Shown here piece by piece: positions 29,624 through 38,521 of a stretch of DNA of 64,000 nucleotides. The stretch is from Klebsiella pneumoniae. GTDB lineage: Bacteria > Desulfobacterota > Binatia > UBA12015. Position 1 is the first letter of the stretch; each line of letters opens with the position of its first letter. The DNA lies in contig CAMBZJ010000009.1 in assembly GCA_945872365.1 (NCBI GenBank), positions 1 to 64,000 of the forward strand, written 5' to 3'. The position numbers and the translations under genes were made by a program. A model generated the notes under the pieces. That model was given only the letters and a program-made list of their open reading frames with translations. It was not told the DNA's origin and searched no databases.

Positions 29624-32373
29624 GGTGCCATCCCATCGATCCCCGGCTCCGTTTCCTCGCGCTGGCGCTCGTCGCCGGAGCGCTCGTCGCCGGCTGCGCG
29701 GCGCGGACCCCGGCTGGTCGGGGCGTCCCGCAGGCTCCCGACCAGGTCTCTTCGCCGGCTTCGTCCACGGGTGCCGCGCGCGGGCTCCTCGCCCGGCTGA
29801 TGGCCCCGATCGCGAGTCGGCTGGGGTTCTCGCCATTCTCGTCCGCGTCATCAAAGAAGGACAGCGCGGCGACGACCACGACCGCAGCCTCTCCCGCGGG
29901 CGAGGCCGTCGCCACGGTCGAGCCCGCACCGCAGCGCCAGCCGATCGACCCGTCGCGCTGGCTCTCCTCCCCGCCCGGCCTGCGCAATCCGCTGCCGCTG
30001 CTGGCGGTCGTCGAGCCGGCTCGCCGCAGCACGGCCGCATCGGGCCTCGACGAGGCGGCAGCGGAAAGCGGCTTCCACGGACGGGCGCCGCGGGTGGCCG
30101 GGGATGCACCCACGATCGGCACGGTGGTCATCGAGGGCAATAAGCGCGTCGACCAGGAAGCGATCCGGGTCCACGTGAAGAGCCGCGCCGGCGAGGCCTA
30201 CGACGCCGATCGTGCGGACCAGGACCTGCGGGCGATCTGGGCGATGGGATTCTTCGACGACGTCGCGGTCGACCTTGAACAGTCGGGCGCCCGTCCCACC
30301 TTGGTCTTCCGGGTGAAGGAGCGGGCGTACATCTCCGCGGTCCGGGTCGAAGGCACCGACAACTTGAAGAAGGAAGACATCGAGACCGCCCTCAAGGTCC
30401 GGCCCCGGACGATCCACGACCCGGAAAAGGTCCGCCGCGGCATCAACGACGCGCGCAAGGTGGCCGAGGAGAAGGGCTACCTCGACGCGAAGATCACGCC
30501 GGTCCTGGAGCCGGTCCCCGGCAGCGACGAGGTCGCCCTGGTCTACAAGATCGACGAGGGGCGCAAGATCCTCATCACCGACCTGGAGTTCGCGGGCAAC
30601 GAACACTTCAGCGCGCGCAAGCTCGCGGGCGTGATGCAGACTTCGGAAAAGAACTGGATCTCGTTCCTGACCGGCTCGGGCGCGCTCAATCGCGAGATTC
30701 TCAAGACGGACGTCGAGCGCCTGACCGCGTTCTACTACGACGACGGCTACGTCGCAGTGAAAATCGACGAGCCCGAGGTCGTTCGCGAGGGCGATAAGCT
30801 CAAGGTGAAGATCCGCATCGACGAGGGCCAGCAGTTCAAGTTTGGCGACGTCGAATTCGGCGGCGACCTGGTGGCCGGTCCCGAGACCGAGGAATTGCGC
30901 AAGAAGCTCGAGTCCAAGAAGGGCGACGTCTTCCGCGCTAGCGCGCTGCGTGCCGACGTCACCAATCTCACCGACGTACTCGGCGACCAGGGCTACGCGT
31001 TCGCGAACGTGGAGCCCGACACCCTGGTCCGGCCCGAGGACAAGGTAGTCGACGTGAACTTCCGGGTGAGCAGGGGCAAGCCGGTCTCGATCGGGCAGAT
31101 CGACATCACCGGGAACACCAAGACCCGCGACAAGATCATCCGCCGCGAGCTCCGCGTCGCCGAGCAGGAGCCGTTCTCGGCAACGCAGTTGCGCAAGAGC
31201 AAGGAGGCGCTGCAGCGTCTGGGCTTCTTCTCCCAGGTGGACGTCACCACCCGCAAGGGCGCGACCGACGACCAGATCGACCTGGCGGTGGACGTGAAGG
31301 AGGGGTCGACCGGGGCCTTCAGCGCGGGCGCCGGCTACAGTTCGGGCGACCAATTCCTGTTCAACGTGCGCCTCTCGGAGAACAACCTCTTCGGGCGTGG
31401 CCAGCGCGCCGTCCTCAACGCCGACTTCGGCAGCATCCGGCGCAATATCTTCCTGTCCTACACCGAGCCGTACCTGTTCGACACCCGCCTGCTCGGGCAG
31501 TCCACGATCTTCAACACGCAACTCGACTACGGCGACTTTACGCGCTCATCGACCGGTTTCTCCGTGCGCGCCCTCTACCCCTTCGAGGAGATCGGACTGG
31601 GCGGCCTTGGCTGGTTGTCGCTGGAGGACACGAGCTTCGGCTTGGAGTACCGGCTCGAGCAGGCCCGAATCTACAACATCCGCTACAACTCGCCGCCGGC
31701 GATCTGGGCCGAGCAGGGCCAGACCTCGATCTCGGCGATCTCGCCGCAGATCCTGCGCAACACCCTGAACCACGCCTATGACCCGACGTCGGGGTCCTTT
31801 CAGGACATCTCGGTCGAGCTCGCCGGGCTTGGCGGCGACCAGAGATACTGGCTCGCCCAGGCGCGGACGCGGTTCTTCGTGCCGTTCTACCGGATCCGCG
31901 ACTTCGGCATCTTCGTCTACTCGATCGGCGGCACGGTCGCGTACGGCAAGGGCGAGGCGGGTCTGACCGGGCGCGAACTGCCGCTCGTGCAGCGGTTCTT
32001 CCCCGGCGGCATCAATACCGTGCGCGGCTATGAAACCCGGACGCTCGGCCCGCGCCAGGAGACCTACAACCCGCAGGGCATCGTCATCAACAACAAGCCG
32101 ATCGGCGGAACGAACGAACTCGTCGTGCAGAACGAAGTCATCTTCCCGATCTTCCAGCCGATGGGCATCCGCGGCGTCGTCTTCTTCGACGCCGGCAACG
32201 CCTTCCTGCAGAGCGACGGAATCGACTTCGGCAATCTCCGCTATGGCGTCGGTGCGGGCATCCGGTGGCTCTCGCCTTTCGGCCCGCTGCGCATCGAGTA
32301 CGGCATTCCGCTCAACATCAAGGACGGCGAGTCCAAGAGTTCCGTCCTGTTCTCGTTCGGCGCTCCGCTCTGA
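29620..32373 (+). CDS. bamA: Outer membrane protein assembly factor BamA with apparent lipobox and long N-terminal linker
   Basis: Five POTRA-like repeats (IGTVVIEGNKRV..., SIGQIDITGNTKTRDKIIRREL...), GGINTVRGYETRTLGP (VRGY), C-terminal barrel; N-term ...LALVAGALVAGC. Confidence 0.97.
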   Translation: MRCHPIDPRLRFLALALVAGALVAGCAARTPAGRGVPQAPDQVSSPASSTGAARGLLARLMAPIASRLGFSPFSSASSKKDSAATTTTAASPAGEAVATVEPAPQRQPIDPSRWLSSPPGLRNPLPLLAVVEPARRSTAASGLDEAAAESGFHGRAPRVAGDAPTIGTVVIEGNKRVDQEAIRVHVKSRAGEAYDADRADQDLRAIWAMGFFDDVAVDLEQSGARPTLVFRVKERAYISAVRVEGTDNLKKEDIETALKVRPRTIHDPEKVRRGINDARKVAEEKGYLDAKITPVLEPVPGSDEVALVYKIDEGRKILITDLEFAGNEHFSARKLAGVMQTSEKNWISFLTGSGALNREILKTDVERLTAFYYDDGYVAVKIDEPEVVREGDKLKVKIRIDEGQQFKFGDVEFGGDLVAGPETEELRKKLESKKGDVFRASALRADVTNLTDVLGDQGYAFANVEPDTLVRPEDKVVDVNFRVSRGKPVSIGQIDITGNTKTRDKIIRRELRVAEQEPFSATQLRKSKEALQRLGFFSQVDVTTRKGATDDQIDLAVDVKEGSTGAFSAGAGYSSGDQFLFNVRLSENNLFGRGQRAVLNADFGSIRRNIFLSYTEPYLFDTRLLGQSTIFNTQLDYGDFTRSSTGFSVRALYPFEEIGLGGLGWLSLEDTSFGLEYRLEQARIYNIRYNSPPAIWAEQGQTSISAISPQILRNTLNHAYDPTSGSFQDISVELAGLGGDQRYWLAQARTRFFVPFYRIRDFGIFVYSIGGTVAYGKGEAGLTGRELPLVQRFFPGGINTVRGYETRTLGPRQETYNPQGIVINNKPIGGTNELVVQNEVIFPIFQPMGIRGVVFFDAGNAFLQSDGIDFGNLRYGVGAGIRWLSPFGPLRIEYGIPLNIKDGESKSSVLFSFGAPL

Positions 32374-32412
32374 CGCGGCGCCGCTTCTCGTTCTCTGAAG
32401 GGAGAAAAGTTC

Positions 32413-32943
32413 ATGAAGGCAGTCGGTTCGGTCCGCGTCGCGGCAGTCGCTCTACTCGTGGTTGCCTCGTTGCCCCTCGTCGCTCGGGCGGCGGACGTGA
32501 AGATCGCGGTCGTCGATCTCCAGCGCGCTCTCAACGAGTCGGAGCAGGGCAAGCGCGCCAAGGCGGACTTCAAGGCCCGGGTCGATCGCCTCGAGGGCCA
32601 ACTGAAGGGCCAGAAGGACGAACTCGACCGCCTCAAGTCGGAGCTCGAGGCCAAGCAGGCGGTCCTCAAGGACGAAGAGCGCCGCAAGCTCGGAACCGAG
32701 TACGAGAAGAAGCGGCTGGACCTCAAGGGCAAGTTCGAGGAGGCGCAGGGGGAACTCGCCAAGAAGGACCAGGAACTGACCGGTGATATCATCCGCGGGC
32801 TGCAGGCGACGATCAAGCAGATCGCGGAGGTCGAGGGCTACACGCTCGTGCTCGAGACGAATTCGGCGGGTGTCGTCTACCACGTTCCCAGCATCGACCT
32901 GACCGATCGGGTGCTCGCCGCCTTCAACGGCAAGGGCCGCTGA
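32413..32943 (+). CDS. OmpH/Skp-family periplasmic chaperone
   Basis: Signal peptide, KIAVVDLQRALNESEQGKRAKADFKARVDRLEGQLKGQKDELDRLKSELE coiled coil, downstream of bamA. Confidence 0.93.
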   Translation: MKAVGSVRVAAVALLVVASLPLVARAADVKIAVVDLQRALNESEQGKRAKADFKARVDRLEGQLKGQKDELDRLKSELEAKQAVLKDEERRKLGTEYEKKRLDLKGKFEEAQGELAKKDQELTGDIIRGLQATIKQIAEVEGYTLVLETNSAGVVYHVPSIDLTDRVLAAFNGKGR

Positions 32944-32965
32944 GGACGGAGCCGCCGGGAGCGTC

Positions 32966-34234
32966 GTGTCGGACGGAAACGAGATCACGCGGCTGCTCCC
33001 GCATCGCCACCCGTTCCTGTTCGTGGACCGGGTGCTGGAGTTCGAGCCCGACCGCCGCCTCGTCGCCCTGAAGAACGTCACCGCGAGCGAGCCGCAATTC
33101 GCTGGACACTTTCCCGAGCGCGCCATCATGCCCGGGGTCCTCGTGTGCGAGGCGATGGCGCAGGCCGGCGGGCTCCTCGTCCACGGGACGGTCAACGGCG
33201 ACCTCTCGGTGGACCGTCCGGACATGGAGCGCCTCTTTTTGGTGCTCTCCGGGATCGACGACGCCCGCTTTCGGCGGCCGATCGTCCCCGGTGACCAGTT
33301 GCGGCTCGACATCGACCTCGTGCGCAAGCGCCGACCGCTCTGGAAGATGCGCGGCGTCGCGACCGTCGACGGCCAGGTCGCCGCGGAGGCCTCGTTCTCG
33401 ATGGTCGAGGTCGAGGGGCCTGCGGGTGTGCGCGCCGGCGACCGGTCATCGCCGGGCACTCGGATCCATCCGACCGCGATCGTCGAACACGGTGCGGAGA
33501 TCGACTCGGATGTCGAGATTGGCGCCTATGCCACGATCGGCTGCGAGGTCCGGATCGGACGGGGCACTCGGATCGGGTCCCACTCCTCGATCCAGGGGCG
33601 AACGACGCTCGGCGCGGACAACCGGGTGTTTTCCTTCGCGACGGTGGGATGCTCGCCGCAGGATCTCAAGTTCCGGGGGGAACCCGGCCGTCTCGAGATC
33701 GGCGACCGCAACCTGGTCCGCGAGTACGCCTCCCTGTCCATTGGCACCGAGGGTGGCGGTCTGGTGACCCGCGTCGGACACGACAACCTGTTCATGAACT
33801 ACTCCCACCTCGGCCACGACTGCACGGTCGAGGACCACGTCCACCTCGTGAACGGGGTCGCGATCGCGGGTCACGTCTTCCTCGGGAGCCACGCCATCGT
33901 CTCCGGCCTCGCAGCCGTCGCCCAATTCGTGCGCATCGGGGAAGGTGCCTTCGTCGGCGGCGGGTCGATGGTCGTGATGGACGTCCCGCCGTTCTGCATG
34001 GCCAACGGCGACCGCGCACGCCTCGTCGGCCTGAACGCGGTGGGGCTGGAGCGCCGCGGCCTCGCGGCCGAGCAGGTCGCCGTCCTGCGTCGTGCCTACA
34101 AGATTCTCTTCCAGTCGAAGCTCCTCGCCCGCGATGCAGTGGAACGCATCCGCAGCGAGTTCGCCGATTCGCCGCACGCCCTGGCACTCGCCGAGTTCGT
34201 GGCGGGCAGCGAGCGCGGCGTGACGCGGCCCTGA
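32966..34234 (+). CDS. FabZ-LpxA fusion: 3-hydroxyacyl-ACP dehydratase domain + UDP-GlcNAc acyltransferase domain
   Basis: FabZ: LLPHRHPFLFVDRVLEFEP...GHFPERAIMPGVLVCEAMAQAGG. LpxA: IHPTAIVEHGAEIDSDVEIGAYATIG...PQDLKFRGEPGRLEIGDRN...FMNYSHLGHDCTVEDHVHLVNGVAIAGHV...GLNAVGLERRG; one uninterrupted ORF. Confidence 0.95.
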   Translation: MSDGNEITRLLPHRHPFLFVDRVLEFEPDRRLVALKNVTASEPQFAGHFPERAIMPGVLVCEAMAQAGGLLVHGTVNGDLSVDRPDMERLFLVLSGIDDARFRRPIVPGDQLRLDIDLVRKRRPLWKMRGVATVDGQVAAEASFSMVEVEGPAGVRAGDRSSPGTRIHPTAIVEHGAEIDSDVEIGAYATIGCEVRIGRGTRIGSHSSIQGRTTLGADNRVFSFATVGCSPQDLKFRGEPGRLEIGDRNLVREYASLSIGTEGGGLVTRVGHDNLFMNYSHLGHDCTVEDHVHLVNGVAIAGHVFLGSHAIVSGLAAVAQFVRIGEGAFVGGGSMVVMDVPPFCMANGDRARLVGLNAVGLERRGLAAEQVAVLRRAYKILFQSKLLARDAVERIRSEFADSPHALALAEFVAGSERGVTRP

Positions 34235-34248
34235 AGGCGGGCGACCGG

Positions 34249-35100
34249 ATGGAGGAGAGGCGCGGCGGCGGACGGCTCGGACTCATCGCGGGCAACGGGA
34301 TCTTCCCCTTGCTGGTCGCCCGCGGTGCGCGCGAGGCGGGCGTCGAGGTGGTGGCCTGCGCCCACGTCGGAGAGACCGACCCCGCGCTGGCGCAGGAGGT
34401 GTCGTCCTTCACCTGGGTGCGGGTCGGCGAACTCGGCAAGATCATCCGCACCTTCAAGGATGCCGGCTGCAGCAGTGCGGTCATGGCGGGCGGGATCACG
34501 AAGGTGCGGCTCTTCTCCGGGTTTCGCCCGGACCTGCGCGGTGCCGCCTTCTTGGCCCGCATGCGCACCCTGCACGACGACAAGCTGCTCACCGGCATCG
34601 CCGACGAACTCACGTCGGAGGGGATCCCGGTGGTCGCCTCGACCCTCTACCTGCCCCGGCTCGTCCCGGCGCCCGGCGTGCTCGGCCGGCGTGCGCCGAA
34701 GTCGCGCGAGCGCGAGGACATCCGCTTCGGGCTGCGTGTCGCCAAGGCGATCGGGTCGTTCGAGATCGGGCAGACGGTCGTCGTGAAGGACGGCCTCGTG
34801 CTCGCGATCGAGGCCGTCGAGGGTACGGACGCGGCGATCCGACGCGGCGCCGAACTCGCGCGACGCGGGGCGGTCGTGGTGAAGGTCGCCAAGCCCGGGC
34901 AGGACCTGCGCTTCGATGTACCGGCGGTGGGCCCGGGCACGATCCGGTTGATGGCCGAGACGCACGCCGCGGTGCTCGCACTCGAAGCCGGGCGCACGCT
35001 CGTACTCGAGCGCGAGAGCACGATCTCGCTGGCCGACATGGCGGGCATCGCGGTCGTCGCCATCGAGGCGGAACCCGAGGCCTCGGGCGTCCTCGCGTGA
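34249..35100 (+). CDS. lpxI: UDP-2,3-diacylglucosamine pyrophosphatase LpxI (DUF1009)
   Basis: LGLIAGNGIFPLLVARGAREAG...AVMAGGITKVRLFSGFRPD...MRTLHDDKLLTGIADELTSEG...VVKVAKPGQDLRFDVPAVGPGTI. Confidence 0.93.
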   Translation: MEERRGGGRLGLIAGNGIFPLLVARGAREAGVEVVACAHVGETDPALAQEVSSFTWVRVGELGKIIRTFKDAGCSSAVMAGGITKVRLFSGFRPDLRGAAFLARMRTLHDDKLLTGIADELTSEGIPVVASTLYLPRLVPAPGVLGRRAPKSREREDIRFGLRVAKAIGSFEIGQTVVVKDGLVLAIEAVEGTDAAIRRGAELARRGAVVVKVAKPGQDLRFDVPAVGPGTIRLMAETHAAVLALEAGRTLVLERESTISLADMAGIAVVAIEAEPEASGVLA

Positions 35101-36056
35101 GCAGCGTTCCCGACCGGAGGCCTGGCGAGCCGCTTCGGGCGGCGGTCGTCGGGGCCGGCTACCTCGGCACGTTCCACGCCGAGAAGTACGCTCGCGCGGC
35201 GGGCTGTCGGCTGGTCGCGGTCGCCGACGTCGACCTGCCCCGTGCGGAGGCGCTCGCCGCACGGCTGGGTTGCCGCGCGGTCGCCGACTTCCGCACGCTC
35301 GTCGGCGAGATCGACTGCGCGAGCGTGGTCGTTCCGACGCAGCATCATCGCGAGGTCGGCGGTGCGCTGCTCGAAGCGGGTATCGACTGTCTCGTCGAGA
35401 AGCCGCTTGCGGCGGACTCGGCCGATGCAGCCGAGCTCGTCGCGATCGCGCGGGCCGGAGGACGCATCCTGCAGGTCGGGCACCTCGAACGCTTCAACCC
35501 GGCACTCACGCGGCTCGCCTTCGTGATCGACCGGCCACGTTTCATCGAGTGTCACCGGCTGGCGCCCTTCACGATGCGGGGCGCCGACGTGGACGTGGTG
35601 CGCGACCTGATGATCCACGACCTCGACCTCGTCCGGCTGCTCGTTCCGGAGGAGGTCGTCTCGATCGAGGCCGTCGGCGTCCCCGTGGTGACGCCGCGGT
35701 GCGACATCGCCAACGCAAGGCTGCGCTTCGCGGGGGGGTGCATTGCCAACGTCACGGCGAGCCGGGTCTCGGCGAAGCGGGAACGCAAGTTCCGGCTGTT
35801 CCAGCCCGACCTGTACGCGGCGATCGACCTCGGCGAGCGCTCGGTGCGGATCTGCCGACGACACCTCGACGAGAAGGGTGTTCCCGAGATCGAGTGGGAG
35901 CAGGTCGACCTCGGCGAGGCCGATGCGCTCGAGCGCGAGATCGCGGCGTTCCTCGCCTCGGTTCGCACCCGGGCGCGGCCGGCCGTGACCGGCGAGGACG
36001 GGCTCGCGGCGATGGACCTAGCCGAGCGGATCCTCGCCGTGATGGAGGGGACCTGA
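35097..36056 (+). CDS. Gfo/Idh/MocA-family NAD-dependent oxidoreductase (GnnA-like by context)
   Basis: AAVVGAGYLGTFHAEKYAR Rossmann, CLVEKPLAADSADA, QVGHLERFNPAL; embedded between lpxI and lpxB. Confidence 0.88.
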   Translation: MSSVPDRRPGEPLRAAVVGAGYLGTFHAEKYARAAGCRLVAVADVDLPRAEALAARLGCRAVADFRTLVGEIDCASVVVPTQHHREVGGALLEAGIDCLVEKPLAADSADAAELVAIARAGGRILQVGHLERFNPALTRLAFVIDRPRFIECHRLAPFTMRGADVDVVRDLMIHDLDLVRLLVPEEVVSIEAVGVPVVTPRCDIANARLRFAGGCIANVTASRVSAKRERKFRLFQPDLYAAIDLGERSVRICRRHLDEKGVPEIEWEQVDLGEADALEREIAAFLASVRTRARPAVTGEDGLAAMDLAERILAVMEGT

Positions 36057-37294
36057 TGTCGCTTCCACCGCGGGGCCGCTCCGCGGCGGCGATCCTCGAC
36101 GCCCTCGACGGGCTCTCCCGTGCGGACGTGGACTGGCGTTCGGGTCGGGCTTTCAGCCTCGCCTATTACGCGGGGCCCGACGTGGCGGCCCTCGCGGATC
36201 TGGCCCATGCCCGGTTCCAGGCGACGAATCTGTTGAACGTCGCGGCCTTTCCGAGCCTGCGCGTGCTCCAGGCGGAGATCATCGAGATGGTGTCGGGCCT
36301 GCTCCATGGCGGCCCCGGGGCCGCGGGCTCGATCACATCGGGCGGCACCGAGAGCCTCCTGCTCGCGGTCAAGGCCGCGCGCGGCTGGGGCCGTGCCGAG
36401 CGCGGTATCGAGCGGCCGCAGATGGTGTTGCCGACGAGCGCGCACGCGGCCTTCGAGAAGGCTGCCCGCGACTACGGCGTGGAGAGCGTGCGGGTGGCAG
36501 TGCGCGAGGACTTCCGCGCTGACCCCGCGGCGATCGCGGCGGCGATCCGGCCGGAAACGGTGCTCGTCGCCTGCTCGGCGCCTTCCTACCCGCAAGGGGT
36601 CGTCGACCCGGTCTCCGAGATCGCCGCGATCGCGTCCGCGCGCGGCATTCCCTGCCACGTCGACGCCTGCATGGGCGGGATCACGTTGCCGATGCTTGAG
36701 CGTATCGGCGAGTCCGTGCGGCCCTTCGACTTTCGGGTGCCCGGTGTCACCTCGATGTCGGTCGACCTCCACAAGTACGGGTACACGGCCAAGGGCGCAT
36801 CGGTGCTTCTGCACCGCGACAAGCATCGACGCGCCCACCAGGCTTTCGCGACCGATGACTGGCTCGGCGGCTTCTACGGCAGTCTCGGCATCCTCGGGAC
36901 GCGCGGCGGCGGGCCGGTCGCGGCGGCATGGGCGGTCATGAACCACCTCGGCGAGGACGGCTACCTGCGGCTCACCCGCGCGGCGCGCACCGCGACGCTG
37001 CAACTCGCCGAGGGGCTGCGCTCCCGGCCGGGCGTCCGCCTCCTGGTCCCGCCCGATGCGACCCTGCTCGCGTTTGGGTTCGCCGACGCCGACGCCCCGG
37101 CGGTGGGAAAGGCGCTCGCGAGGCGCGGCTGGTGGGTCGACGACCAGGGGCCACCGCCGAGCCTGCACTGCACCGTGAACGCGGTCCATGGGCCGGTGGT
37201 GGAGGCGTTCCTCGAGGCGCTCGACGAGGCACTCGTCGAGGTGCGTGCGGCCGGCGCCACGGCCGACGCGAGGGGCTATGGCCGGGCCGAGTGA
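36056..37294 (+). CDS. PLP-dependent sphingosine-1-phosphate lyase-like / group II decarboxylase-family enzyme
   Basis: GSITSGGTESLLLAVKAAR, TSAHAAFEKAARDYGVESVRV, HVDACMGG, FDFRVPGVTSMSVDLHKYGYTAKGASVLLHRD (PLP Lys), DDWLGGFYGSLGILGTRGGGPVAAAWAVMNHLGEDGY. Confidence 0.85.
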   Translation: MSLPPRGRSAAAILDALDGLSRADVDWRSGRAFSLAYYAGPDVAALADLAHARFQATNLLNVAAFPSLRVLQAEIIEMVSGLLHGGPGAAGSITSGGTESLLLAVKAARGWGRAERGIERPQMVLPTSAHAAFEKAARDYGVESVRVAVREDFRADPAAIAAAIRPETVLVACSAPSYPQGVVDPVSEIAAIASARGIPCHVDACMGGITLPMLERIGESVRPFDFRVPGVTSMSVDLHKYGYTAKGASVLLHRDKHRRAHQAFATDDWLGGFYGSLGILGTRGGGPVAAAWAVMNHLGEDGYLRLTRAARTATLQLAEGLRSRPGVRLLVPPDATLLAFGFADADAPAVGKALARRGWWVDDQGPPPSLHCTVNAVHGPVVEAFLEALDEALVEVRAAGATADARGYGRAE

Positions 37295-38462
37295 AGCCCG
37301 GTCCCCGCTCCGCGTGCCGACCGTGCTCGTCGTAGCGGGAGAGGCATCGGGGGACCTGCGCGGTGCGGAACTCGTCCGCGAGTTGCGCGCGCTCGTCCCC
37401 GACGTCCGCGTCACCGGTGTCGGCGGTGAACGCCTGCGCGCCGAGGGGCAGGACGCAATCGTCGACGCGGAGGAGATCTCGACGATGGGCCTCACCGAGG
37501 TCTTCTCGAGCCTCGGCCGGATCCTCGGCGCCTTTCGCCGGGTACGCGAGGCGATCGAGGGAGGCGGCGATGGAGTCCGCCCCGACCTGCTGATCCTGAT
37601 CGACCTGCCGGACTTCAACCTCCGCCTCGCCCCGGTGGCGAAGCGCGCGGGTGTTCCGGTGCTCTACTACGTGAGCCCGCAGGTCTGGGCCTGGCGACGG
37701 TGGCGCGTCCGACAACTCGCGCGCAACGTCGACCGGCTCGCGGTCGTCTTCCCGTTCGAGCGGGAGATCTACCGTGGCCTGACACGAGTCGAGTTCGTCG
37801 GGCACCCGGCGCTGGAAACCGTTCGCGCGACACGGACACCGCAGGAGACGCGCGCGCGTCTGGGCCTCACGGGGGCGCGCCCGCTTGTGGCGCTCCTGCC
37901 CGGCAGCCGCGCGACGGAGGTGCGCTCGCTGCTGCCGGAGATGCTGCGTTCGATCGACGTCCTGCGGGCCGACGTCGAGGTGGACGCGGTTCTGGCGCTC
38001 GCCCACGAGGGATTGCGGCCGCTCGCGAGCCCCCTCGTCGGCAGCATGCCGGTGGTCTCGGGCGAGACCTGGGACATCGTCGCCGCTGCCGACCTGGTGC
38101 TGTGCGCATCGGGCAGCGCGACCCTCGAGACGGCGCTCCTCGAGCGCCCGATGGTCGTCATGTACCGGCTCGCACCGGTCACCTACGCGGTGGCGCGACT
38201 CCTCGTGCGGGTTCCGTTCATCGGCATGCCGAACCTGATCCTCGGCAAGCGCGCGGTCCCCGAACTCGTGCAGCACGAGGTGACCGCCGGACGCATCGCA
38301 GCCGAGGCCCGCGCGATCCTGCTCGATCCCCTGCGAGCCGCCGCGATCCGAGCCGATCTCGCGCGCGTCCGCGCTTCGCTCGGGCAGGGCGGAGCGGCGC
38401 GACGAGCGGCGGCGATCGCTGCGGAGATGCTGGGCGGCGAATCCGGTTCGCGACGCGTGTGA
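37278..38462 (+). CDS. lpxB: Lipid-A-disaccharide synthase LpxB
   Basis: LVVAGEASGDLRGAELVRELR, YYVSPQVWAWRRWRVRQLARNVDRLAVVFPFE, LLPGSRATEVRSLLPEML, VPFIGMPNLILGKRAVPELVQ. Confidence 0.97.
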   Translation: MAGPSEARSPLRVPTVLVVAGEASGDLRGAELVRELRALVPDVRVTGVGGERLRAEGQDAIVDAEEISTMGLTEVFSSLGRILGAFRRVREAIEGGGDGVRPDLLILIDLPDFNLRLAPVAKRAGVPVLYYVSPQVWAWRRWRVRQLARNVDRLAVVFPFEREIYRGLTRVEFVGHPALETVRATRTPQETRARLGLTGARPLVALLPGSRATEVRSLLPEMLRSIDVLRADVEVDAVLALAHEGLRPLASPLVGSMPVVSGETWDIVAAADLVLCASGSATLETALLERPMVVMYRLAPVTYAVARLLVRVPFIGMPNLILGKRAVPELVQHEVTAGRIAAEARAILLDPLRAAAIRADLARVRASLGQGGAARRAAAIAAEMLGGESGSRRV

Positions 38463-38521
38463 GGTGGTCGACGAGCCGTGGTTTGTCGGCGGTGCGCGAC
38501 TTCGCTACCGATCCGGTGGGC

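Noticed and set aside
27566-30109. 847-aa - strand ORF opposite lolC/E-lolD-bamA
   Set aside because: Antisense to three conserved genes; translation is mirror-codon noise.
35552-37618. 688-aa - strand ORF opposite the GnnA-like and S1P-lyase-like genes
   Set aside because: Antisense to two genes with clear family motifs; Ser/Arg-rich noise.
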